Shown here: in pieces, positions 1 to 6,113 of the stretch | Layout of the letters: each line of letters starts with the position of its first letter | Numbering within the stretch: the stretch's first letter is position 1 | DNA from: an uncultured Clostridia bacterium | GTDB lineage: Bacteria; Bacillota; Clostridia; Oscillospirales; Acutalibacteraceae | Length of the DNA: 7,144 nt | NCBI GenBank assembly: GCA_946006915.1 | Contig: CAMFZK010000049.1 | Span: 1 to 7,144, forward strand | Reading direction: 5' to 3' | Notes under the pieces: generated by a model | What the model was told of the DNA's origin: nothing | Seen by the model: the letters and a program-made list of their open reading frames with translations, nothing else | The model's database searches: none | Program-made: the position numbers and the translations under genes

Positions 1-617
1 TGCTTTCGGTTTGCGAAAAGGTTAAGACCTGCGTAGATATGGGGGTTCAGGTTGGTATTGTCGTAGGCGGCGGCAACTTCTGGCGCGGCCGTTCCAGCGG
101 TGAGATGGACAGAACAAGAGCCGACCATATGGGTATGCTTGCTACCTCTATCAACGCTTTGGCTTTGTGCGATGCGCTTGAACAGTTAGGCGTTACCGCC
201 CGTGTTCAAACCGCTATTGAAATGCGCCAAGTTGCCGAACCGTACATTAGAAATAAAGCAATTAGGCATTTGGAAAAGGGCAGAGTTGTTATTTTCGGTT
301 GCGGAACGGGTAACCCCTTCTTCTCTACCGATACTGCGGCGGCTTTGCGTGCGGCGGAAATCGGCGCTGATGTTATATTTAAAGCCACTAATGTTGACGG
401 CGTTTATGACAGCGACCCCAAAAAGAACCCCGATGCCAAAAAGTTTGATACCCTGTCCCACCTTGATGTACTTCAAAAAGGTCTTCACGTTATGGACAGT
501 ACCGCCGCTTCACTTTGTATGGACAACGGCATACAAATTTTGGTATTTAATCTTGATAATCCCCAAAACATTGTTTCGGCTATGGTTGGCGAAACTATTG
601 GTACATTGGTTAAATAA
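1..617 (+). CDS. pyrH: UMP kinase (uridylate kinase), 5'-truncated by window edge
   Basis: Bacterial UMP kinase of the amino-acid-kinase fold phosphorylates UMP to UDP with ATP in the cytosol, feeding UTP and CTP synthesis. The reading frame is open from base 3 (LSVCEKVKTC...), so the ATG at 39 is an internal Met and not the start. The visible part is 204 codons. Against the roughly 235-240 residue family this leaves about 36 N-terminal residues upstream, including the first nucleotide-binding Lys/Gly segment. Visible signatures are the glycine-rich GGGNFWRG loop, the ADHMGMLAT helix, the GTGNPFFSTDTAA phosphate and UMP-binding segment, and KATNVDGVYDSDP, followed by a VMD...A helix near the end. 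The C-terminus (GTLVK) is where the family normally ends. The stop codon TAA overlaps the Shine-Dalgarno of frr, which implies tight coupling. Identification is by family motifs and by the classical pyrH-frr order; tsf would be expected upstream but is outside the window. Confidence 0.97.
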   Translation, partial: LSVCEKVKTCVDMGVQVGIVVGGGNFWRGRSSGEMDRTRADHMGMLATSINALALCDALEQLGVTARVQTAIEMRQVAEPYIRNKAIRHLEKGRVVIFGCGTGNPFFSTDTAAALRAAEIGADVIFKATNVDGVYDSDPKKNPDAKKFDTLSHLDVLQKGLHVMDSTAASLCMDNGIQILVFNLDNPQNIVSAMVGETIGTLVK

Positions 618-628
618 GGAGAGTATTT

Positions 629-1183
629 ATGAACGAATTACTTAAACACACCGAAGAAAAAATGCAAAAAACTTTAGCGGTTTTGGACCGTGATTATAAA
701 TCCATACGTGCCGGCAGGGCAAATGTCTCGGTGCTTGACCGTATTACGGTTGACTATTACGGTTCACCCACACCCATTCAGCAAATGGCGGCGGTTTCTA
801 TTCCCGAACCCAGAATTTTAATGATTCAACCGTGGGACGCTTCTACTTTAAGGGATATTGAAAAAGCAATTTTAGTGTCTGACATTGGCATTAACCCGCA
901 AAATGACGGTAGGGTTATCCGCCTTTCTTTCCCTCCTTTAACCGAAGAACGCCGTAAAGAAATTGTTAAAGAGGTTAAAAAGGTTGCGGAAGAAAACAAG
1001 GTTGCTATTCGCAATACCCGACGTGACGCACTTGAAAAATTAAAACAACTTAAAAAGTCAAACGTAATTACCGAAGATGACGAACAGGGCGGCGAAAAGA
1101 AAATTCAAAACCTTACCGATAAATACTGCAAAGAAATTGATAATTTAGCAGCCCTTAAAGAGAAGGAAATTTTGGAAATTTAG
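629..1183 (+). CDS. frr: Ribosome recycling factor
   Basis: RRF works with EF-G to split the post-termination 70S complex and release mRNA and deacylated tRNA. The 184-residue product matches the usual 185-residue family length. Conserved blocks appear in order. RAGRANVSVLDRITVDYYG lies near residues 27-45 and starts domain II. PWDASTLRDIEKAI and the GINPQNDGRVIRL segment follow. Then comes the PPLTEERRKEIVKEVKK stretch and the long basic helix of domain I (VAIRNTRRDALEKLKQLKK), ending in the ITEDDE acidic turn and KEKEILEI. The start ATG is set by an AAGGAG Shine-Dalgarno at 616-621, seven bases upstream and overlapping the pyrH stop, so translation is probably coupled to pyrH. No unusual residues were noticed. 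It is followed by the only sizeable gap in the operon, which carries a hairpin. Confidence 0.98.
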   Translation: MNELLKHTEEKMQKTLAVLDRDYKSIRAGRANVSVLDRITVDYYGSPTPIQQMAAVSIPEPRILMIQPWDASTLRDIEKAILVSDIGINPQNDGRVIRLSFPPLTEERRKEIVKEVKKVAEENKVAIRNTRRDALEKLKQLKKSNVITEDDEQGGEKKIQNLTDKYCKEIDNLAALKEKEILEI

Positions 1184-1193
1184 AATATGTTAT

Positions 1194-1223
1194 AAGGGGT
1201 TGTCGCAAGGTTGACATCCCCTT
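1194..1223 (+). other. Imperfect hairpin between frr and uppS
   Basis: AAGGGG at 1194-1199 pairs with CCCCTT at 1218-1223. After one T/T mismatch, TGTC (1201-1204) pairs with GACA (1213-1216), and a G-T wobble closes a six-base loop. This gives ten Watson-Crick pairs with one mismatch. TTAT at 1190-1193 could extend the base by pairing with ATAA at 1226-1229 across a two-base bulge. The downstream run TTTAATAAT is not a real U-tract, so a strong intrinsic terminator is unlikely. Possible roles are a weak attenuator, an RNA processing or stabilising element between pyrH-frr and the lipid genes, or a leader influencing uppS initiation. The structure is seen directly in the sequence; any function is inference. 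Confidence 0.5.
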
Positions 1224-1239
1224 TAATAATACTTGAAAC

Positions 1240-1244
1240 GGCGG
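1240..1244 (+). promoter_or_regulatory. Weak Shine-Dalgarno-like site supporting the uppS ATG at 1253
   Basis: GGCGG lies eight bases before the ATG at 1253. It is a poor match to AGGAGG, but its spacing is right. The competing in-frame TTG at 1211 has AAGG immediately next to it, with no usable spacing, and lies in the loop-proximal part of the hairpin at 1194-1223. It would also add 14 residues before the usual UppS N-terminus. The ATG at 1253 is therefore preferred. Confidence 0.4.
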
Positions 1245-1252
1245 TAATTTTT

Positions 1253-1969
1253 ATGTCTATATTTAAGAAAAAAGAACAGGCAGAGCGTGTTTTACCAGAA
1301 CATATTGCAATTATTATGGACGGCAACGGCCGTTGGGCAAAAAACCGCAAAATGCCCCGAAGTGCCGGTCACGTTGCGGGGGCAAAAACCTTTAAAACCA
1401 TTGCGAGGTACTGCAACAAAATCGGCTTAAAGTATTTAACCGTTTACGCTTTTTCCACCGAAAACTGGAAAAGACCCAAAGCCGAAGTGGACGGTATTAT
1501 GAACCTGTTGCGTGACTATTTAAAGGATGCCGAAAACTTTAAGGACGAAAATATAAGGGTGCGCTTTATAGGTAATTTAGAACCGCTGGCAGACGATATT
1601 AAAGCACTTATTGACAAAAACGTAGAGGGTTCTAAAAACGCTACGGGACTTACCCTTTATATTGCAATAAACTACGGCGGCAGGGACGAAATTACAACTG
1701 CGGTAAAAGAAATTGTAAGGGAAGGTATCCCCGCCGAAGATATTACCGAAGATACCGTTTCGGCGCATCTATATACCAAAGATTGCCCCGACCCCGATTT
1801 TATTATAAGACCCAGCGGTGAATACCGACTTTCTAACTACTTAATTTGGCAGTCGGCTTATGCGGAATATTGGTTTTCGGACATTTTGTGGCCGGATTTT
1901 ACACCAAAGCATTTAGAAAAAGCAATAGAAGACTTTAATAAACGTAACCGCAGATTCGGAGGGATTTAA
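1253..1969 (+). CDS. uppS: Undecaprenyl diphosphate synthase (cis-prenyltransferase)
   Basis: This enzyme condenses farnesyl diphosphate with eight IPP units in cis to make the C55 carrier for peptidoglycan and other wall polymers, at the cytosolic membrane face. From the ATG at 1253 the product is 238 residues, a normal family length. Key segments are HIAIIMDGNGRWA with the catalytic Asp at 23, GHVAGAK near 40, the YAFSTENWKRP block, INYGGRDEI, and IIRPSGEYRLSN at about 184-195. Arg186 and Arg192 match the IPP-binding arginines of the family. WQSAYAEYWFSDILWPDF supplies the conserved Glu205. The C-terminus NRRFGGI is typical. The usual RTSGE reads RPSGE here. An in-frame TTG at 1211 could give a 252-residue form but is less likely. 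The end of the gene carries the GGAGGG Shine-Dalgarno for cdsA. Together with dxr and ispG, the operon holds both IPP production and its use. Confidence 0.97.
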   Translation: MSIFKKKEQAERVLPEHIAIIMDGNGRWAKNRKMPRSAGHVAGAKTFKTIARYCNKIGLKYLTVYAFSTENWKRPKAEVDGIMNLLRDYLKDAENFKDENIRVRFIGNLEPLADDIKALIDKNVEGSKNATGLTLYIAINYGGRDEITTAVKEIVREGIPAEDITEDTVSAHLYTKDCPDPDFIIRPSGEYRLSNYLIWQSAYAEYWFSDILWPDFTPKHLEKAIEDFNKRNRRFGGI

Positions 1970-1972
1970 TAT

Positions 1973-2836
1973 ATGAAAACTCGCATAATTTCAGGAATAG
2001 TTATGGCGCTTATTGTGGCAATAGCACTTGCAATGGGTATATATTTCGGTTCTGTTTTTATAACCCTTTTTATTGCGGCGGTAACGGTTGTTGCGGTTTA
2101 CGAACTGCTACGAAATGCGGTTGGAATAAAGTCAAAATCAGCCCTTGTAGGCGGGTGTGTTTTTTCCTTTTTAAACGTATTTGCGCTTGACGAAAGTGTT
2201 TCGGAATTTTTAAATATGCGGCTTTTACAAAGCACAGCACAGAAAGTTCACTACTTTTTCCGCTTTGAGATTTCGGTTGCAATTTGCATAATTTTCTTTA
2301 TTTTTGCAGCAACGGTAACCCTTATAAAGCACAGGGATTTTACCTTAACTCATATTATTACATTTTGCTCAATGCCTATTATACTTTCATTTGCGTTTTC
2401 CGCTTTAGGCGGGGTATTAAGCCACCAAAACGGAATTTTCTATCTGCTTATGCTGCTTAATTTTTCAAGTATATGCGATACGGGTGCATACTTTGTAGGC
2501 AGTACTTTGGGCAAACACAAACTCTGCCCCGAAATAAGTCCTAAAAAAACGGTAGAGGGTGCAGTGGGCGGTATTCTTTCAAGCGTTTTGGTAACCCTTA
2601 TTTTGTGTTTTGCTTTTTCGCTTAAAACAAAACTTATACCCGCACTTATTTTAACCGTTCCGTTCTGTATTTTGGGTATGGTGGGCGACCTTTTTGCTTC
2701 GGCAATTAAGCGCACAGCAGGAATTAAGGATTACGGCACACTTATTCCCGGTCACGGCGGAATACTTGACAGATTTGACAGTATAATTATGATAGCACCC
2801 CTGTTTTATTTATTTGTTAGTTTGGGGGTAATTTAA
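1973..2836 (+). CDS. cdsA: Phosphatidate cytidylyltransferase (CDP-diacylglycerol synthase)
   Basis: CdsA is an integral membrane enzyme that converts phosphatidic acid and CTP to CDP-diacylglycerol, the precursor of phosphatidylglycerol and cardiolipin. The 287-residue product is hydrophobic throughout. It has an N-terminal pair of membrane segments (roughly residues 5-45), further segments around 60-75, 100-118 and 125-165, and more after residue 197. The conserved CDTGAYFVG lies at 168-176 and SPKKTVEG at 189-196. The full CDP-alcohol cytidylyltransferase signature lies at 243-269, with Ser243, Lys246-Arg247, Lys252-Asp253, PGHGG at 259-263 and Asp266-Arg267-x-Asp269. All metal and CTP-binding positions I would expect are present. 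The start ATG follows a GGAGGG site at 1958-1963 with nine bases of spacing, inside the 3' end of uppS. The stop overlaps the dxr start as TAATG, a classic coupling arrangement. Confidence 0.97.
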   Translation: MKTRIISGIVMALIVAIALAMGIYFGSVFITLFIAAVTVVAVYELLRNAVGIKSKSALVGGCVFSFLNVFALDESVSEFLNMRLLQSTAQKVHYFFRFEISVAICIIFFIFAATVTLIKHRDFTLTHIITFCSMPIILSFAFSALGGVLSHQNGIFYLLMLLNFSSICDTGAYFVGSTLGKHKLCPEISPKKTVEGAVGGILSSVLVTLILCFAFSLKTKLIPALILTVPFCILGMVGDLFASAIKRTAGIKDYGTLIPGHGGILDRFDSIIMIAPLFYLFVSLGVI

Positions 2837-3972
2837 TGAAAGAACTTATAATTTTGGGCTCAACAGGGTCAATAGGCACTCAAGCGCTCCAGGTCTGCGA
2901 AAGGCAAGGGTACAAAGTAAACGGTCTTGCGGCAGGCGGTAATATTGACCTTTTGGAAGAACAGGCAAGAAAATTTGGGGTTAAAACCGTTGCCGTGTTT
3001 GACGAAAATAAGGCAAAAGACCTTAAAATCAAACTAAAAGATACCGATATAAAGGTTTTGTCGGGAGCTAATGGTGTTTGCGAATTAGCAACCGAAAAAG
3101 CCGATATACTGCTTAATTCCATTGTGGGAATTGCGGGACTTCGTCCCACACTTTCGGCTATTGAAAGCGGTAAAGACATTGCCCTTGCCAACAAGGAAAC
3201 TTTAGTTACCGGCGGGGAAATTGTAAACCGCAAAGCAAAGGAAAAGGGTGTTAAGATTTTGCCGGTGGACAGTGAACATTCGGCAATTTTTCAGTCACTT
3301 CAAGGAGCGCCTGCGGGTTCGCTTAAAAAGATTTTGCTTACCGCTTCGGGCGGTCCGTTTTACGGCAAAAAAACCAAAGATTTAGAAAACGTAACGGTTG
3401 CCGATGCGCTAAACCACCCTAACTGGTCGATGGGTGCCAAAATTACCGTGGATTCGGCTACACTTATGAATAAAGGACTTGAAGTAATTGAAGCGGTGCA
3501 TCTTTTTTCTCTTCCTGCAAAGGATATAGAGGTGCTTGTTCACAGGCAAAGCATTGTTCATTCGGGGATAGAACTTTCGGACGGTGCGGTAATTGCACAA
3601 CTCGGCACTCCCGATATGCGTCTTCCCATTCAATACGCATTAACCTATCCCGAAAGAAGTGATTTTGCCTTTGAAAAACTTTCCCTTTCGGACATTGGCA
3701 CATTAACCTTCCAAAAACCCGATACCGAAACTTTCAAATTACTGCCTTTGTGCATTAAAGCCATAAACGAAGGCGGACTTAAACCCACCGCCGTAAACGG
3801 TGCTAACGAACAGGCGGTAAAACTTTTCTTGCAGGGTAAAATTAAATTTTTACAAATTGCCGAATTAGTGGAAAAAGCGCTTGATTCGGCACAAAATAAA
3901 AAGGATTTCGGTTTGGAAGATATTTTAGAAACCGATAAAACGGCAAGGGAATTTGTACTTTCTAATATATAA
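2836..3972 (+). CDS. dxr: 1-deoxy-D-xylulose 5-phosphate reductoisomerase
   Basis: Dxr (IspC) performs the committed step of the MEP pathway, NADPH-dependent rearrangement and reduction of DXP to MEP; it is the target of fosmidomycin. The 378-residue product has the N-terminal NADPH loop GSTGSIG at 8-14 and ALANKETLV at 116-124. The metal-binding Asp145 and Glu147 lie in PVDSEHSA, and TASGGPF is at 169-175. The catalytic core HPNWSMGAKITVDSATLMN begins at His194 and continues through Asn212, Lys213 and Glu216. The C-terminal helical domain carries NGANEQAV, a mild variant of the common NAANEVAV. The ATG shares one base with the cdsA stop (TAATG), and GGGGG at 2824-2828 serves as a Shine-Dalgarno-like site seven bases upstream. 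In this operon it pairs with ispG downstream as a second MEP enzyme and supplies IPP for uppS. Confidence 0.98.
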   Translation: MKELIILGSTGSIGTQALQVCERQGYKVNGLAAGGNIDLLEEQARKFGVKTVAVFDENKAKDLKIKLKDTDIKVLSGANGVCELATEKADILLNSIVGIAGLRPTLSAIESGKDIALANKETLVTGGEIVNRKAKEKGVKILPVDSEHSAIFQSLQGAPAGSLKKILLTASGGPFYGKKTKDLENVTVADALNHPNWSMGAKITVDSATLMNKGLEVIEAVHLFSLPAKDIEVLVHRQSIVHSGIELSDGAVIAQLGTPDMRLPIQYALTYPERSDFAFEKLSLSDIGTLTFQKPDTETFKLLPLCIKAINEGGLKPTAVNGANEQAVKLFLQGKIKFLQIAELVEKALDSAQNKKDFGLEDILETDKTAREFVLSNI

Positions 3973-3974
3973 TT

Positions 3975-5027
3975 TTGGGTGTGATTAAAATTTTAAATTT
4001 ATGGAATAATGTTTGGCCGTATATTGTGGCGGTAGTTTTGTTTTTATTGCTTATAATTATTCACGAATTCGGCCATTTTATTGCCGCAAAACTTTTAGGT
4101 GTTAGGGTTAATGAATTTGCGGTAGGTTTCGGGCCTAAACTTTTTTCAAAAAAATTCGGCGAAACCAACTACGCCGTAAACCTTATCCCTTTGGGCGGTT
4201 ACTGCGCTATGGAGGGGGAAGACGAAAATTCGGAAGACCAAAAAGCATTTTGCAACAAACCCGCCTGGCGCAGGTTTTTAATTGTGGTTATGGGTGCGGT
4301 TTTTAACCTTTTGTTAGGTCTTATAATTGTTGCAATTATTTTAGCGCCTGTAAAAACCTTTGCCACCACAACGATTGCGGAATTTGCCGAAAATTCGGTT
4401 AGCAGCAGGTATCTTAAACCGGATGACAAAATTTTAGCGGTGGACGGCAGAAAAATTTTTACCACCTACGATTTAAGTTACGCTTTTACAAATGTAAAGG
4501 ACGGTAAAATTGACATTAAAGTTTTGCGAAACGGCGAAAAAGTTTTACTGAAAGACGTAACCTTTGAAACGGCGCAAGAAGAGGGTATTGACTATTTAAA
4601 GGTGGACTTTAGAGTTTACGGTCAAAAGAAAACGGTGGGTTCGTTTATAAAGCAAACGGTTGCCACAAGCATTTCTTACTGTGCGGTAATTTGGCGAAGT
4701 TTAATTGACTTAATAAGCGGTAAATACGGCATAAGCGCCGTTTCCGGTCCTGTGGGTACGGCGGCGGCAATAGGCAGCGCCGCAAAGCAAAACCTTGCAA
4801 ATTTACTGCCCATAATGGCACTTATAACCATAAATTTAGGTATTTTTAATCTGCTTCCCATACCCGCATTGGACGGCGGAAGATTAGTGTTTATTTTAAT
4901 TGAAATGATTACAAGAAAACCCGTACCGCAAAAGTACGAATCGGTAGTGCATACCGTAGGTTTTATAGTTTTAATCGGCTTTATGTTGCTTGTAACGGCT
5001 AAAGATATATGGAGTTTAATTTTTTAA
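3975..5027 (+). CDS. rseP: RseP/RasP-type site-2 intramembrane zinc metalloprotease with PDZ domain
   Basis: Membrane-embedded S2P protease that in related bacteria cleaves anti-sigma factors inside the membrane and clears remnant peptides. In Bacillus subtilis the equivalent is RasP. Counted from the TTG at 3975 the product is 350 residues. The zinc motif HEFGH is at 30-34 in the first membrane helix, followed by the family's NEFAVGFGPKLF and NLIPLGGYCAMEGED stretches. A second membrane segment lies near 98-120, and a PDZ-like domain covers about 125-200 (LKPDDKILAVDGRKI). The second metal-ligand motif NLLPIPALDGG has Asp300, and a last helix lies near 325-345. The start is uncertain. There is no ATG before the first helix; candidates are TTG 3975, GTG 3981 and GTG 4026. 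No Shine-Dalgarno is well placed. Since dxr stops two bases before 3975, translation probably depends on coupling. No local substrate gene, such as a sigma/anti-sigma pair, is present in the window. Confidence 0.94.
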   Translation: MGVIKILNLWNNVWPYIVAVVLFLLLIIIHEFGHFIAAKLLGVRVNEFAVGFGPKLFSKKFGETNYAVNLIPLGGYCAMEGEDENSEDQKAFCNKPAWRRFLIVVMGAVFNLLLGLIIVAIILAPVKTFATTTIAEFAENSVSSRYLKPDDKILAVDGRKIFTTYDLSYAFTNVKDGKIDIKVLRNGEKVLLKDVTFETAQEEGIDYLKVDFRVYGQKKTVGSFIKQTVATSISYCAVIWRSLIDLISGKYGISAVSGPVGTAAAIGSAAKQNLANLLPIMALITINLGIFNLLPIPALDGGRLVFILIEMITRKPVPQKYESVVHTVGFIVLIGFMLLVTAKDIWSLIF

Positions 5028-5047
5028 TTCCGTTTTAGGAGAAATTT

Positions 5048-6100
5048 ATGTACACAAATGATAAAACAGTAAAGGTTAAGGTTGGCAACACTTATATAGG
5101 CGGAGGTGCGGATATTACCGTGCAGTCTATGCTTTGTGTGCCGGCACACGATATTAAGGGCAATGTTGAGCAGGCACTCCGTCTTCAAAATGCGGGGTGT
5201 GACATTGTGCGGGTTACAGTACCCGACAAGGAGGCGTTAAAAACCATAGAGGCACTTAAAAAAGCGATAGATATTCCGCTTGTTGCCGACATTCATTTTG
5301 ACTACCGCCTGGCGGTAGAAAGTGTTGCCGCAGGGGTGGATAAAATAAGAATAAACCCCGGCAACATCGGTTCGGACGATAAGGTGAAAGCGGTGGCAGA
5401 TGCTTGCCGTAAAGCGGGTGTACCCATTAGAATAGGTGTAAATTCGGGTTCGCTTGAAAAGGAAATTTTGGCAAAATACGGCTCGGTTACCCCCGAAGCC
5501 ATGGTAGAAAGCGGACTTTACCATATTTCTTTGCTCGAAAAGTTCGATTTTTCGGATATTGTACTGTCGCTAAAATCTTCTGACACGCAGAATATGTATA
5601 AAGCGTACGAATTGGCGGCAGAAAAGTGCAGATATCCGCTCCATTTAGGGGTTACCGAAGCCGGAACCGAAAGTATGGGTGTTATTAAATCTGCCGCAGG
5701 AATAGGCGGACTGTTACTGCGCTCTATCGGAAACACAATTAGAATTTCTTTGACCGATGACCCTGTGAAAGAGGTCGAGGCGGGCATAAAGCTTTTAAAA
5801 GCCATAGGTATCAGAAACGACGGCATTAAGTTTGTTTCCTGCCCCACCTGCGGAAGAACCGAAATTGATTTAATAGGAATTGCAAAGCAAGCCGAAAGCC
5901 GGCTTTCGGGCATAAACAAAAACATTACCGTGGCAATTATGGGTTGCGTTGTAAACGGCCCGGGCGAGGCAAACGCCGCCGATATAGGTATTGCAGGCGG
6001 TAAAGGTTGCGGTGTGATTTTTAAAAAGGGCGAAATTATTGCAAAACTGCCCGAAAACCAATTACTTGACCGATTGGTAGAAGAAGTAGAAAAAATGTAA
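5048..6100 (+). CDS. ispG: (E)-4-hydroxy-3-methylbut-2-enyl-diphosphate synthase, 4Fe-4S enzyme
   Basis: IspG (GcpE) reductively opens methylerythritol cyclodiphosphate to HMBPP, the penultimate MEP-pathway step, using a 4Fe-4S cluster and electrons from flavodoxin or ferredoxin. The 350-residue product is the short bacterial form. It has an N-terminal TIM-barrel (ADIHFDYRLA, KIRINPGNIG, IRIGVNSGSLE, LGVTEAG) and a C-terminal cluster domain. Cluster ligands are visible as Cys265 and Cys268 in CPTCGRTE, Cys300 in MGCVVNGPGE, and Glu307. The ADIGIAGG segment follows. The first conserved block is unusual: after VQSM most homologues have TNT followed by a T-x-D-type stretch, but here it reads LCVPAHD. 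The ATG is fixed by AGGAGA at 5037-5042, five bases upstream, a strong site in contrast to rseP. It sits directly before polC, as in some Clostridia. Confidence 0.98.
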   Translation: MYTNDKTVKVKVGNTYIGGGADITVQSMLCVPAHDIKGNVEQALRLQNAGCDIVRVTVPDKEALKTIEALKKAIDIPLVADIHFDYRLAVESVAAGVDKIRINPGNIGSDDKVKAVADACRKAGVPIRIGVNSGSLEKEILAKYGSVTPEAMVESGLYHISLLEKFDFSDIVLSLKSSDTQNMYKAYELAAEKCRYPLHLGVTEAGTESMGVIKSAAGIGGLLLRSIGNTIRISLTDDPVKEVEAGIKLLKAIGIRNDGIKFVSCPTCGRTEIDLIGIAKQAESRLSGINKNITVAIMGCVVNGPGEANAADIGIAGGKGCGVIFKKGEIIAKLPENQLLDRLVEEVEKM

Positions 6101-6113
6101 CGGAGTTGAAAAA

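Noticed and set aside
39..41. ATG at 39 as the start of pyrH
   Set aside because: The frame is open and homologous upstream to the window edge, and the product from 39 would lack the first strand and nucleotide loop of the kinase.
186..488. Minus-strand open frames across pyrH, dxr, ispG and polC, the longest about 135 residues
   Set aside because: All lie antisense to well-conserved genes, have no family resemblance or ribosome sites, and are expected shadows of plus-strand coding bias.
202..645. Second plus-strand open frame of 147 codons overlapping pyrH and the frr start
   Set aside because: It is frame-shifted against a strongly conserved kinase and its composition looks non-protein-like; it is a shadow of pyrH.
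1211..1232. TTGACA as a -35 box of a promoter for uppS
   Set aside because: The hexamer is perfect, but the best -10-like sequence (TAATAC at 1227-1232) is only 10 bases away. At the normal 16-18 base spacing there is nothing resembling TATAAT.
1211..1252. TTG at 1211 as the uppS start, giving 252 residues
   Set aside because: It adds 14 residues not typical of the family, lies inside a hairpin, and has no spaced Shine-Dalgarno. The ATG at 1253 gives the usual length and N-terminus.
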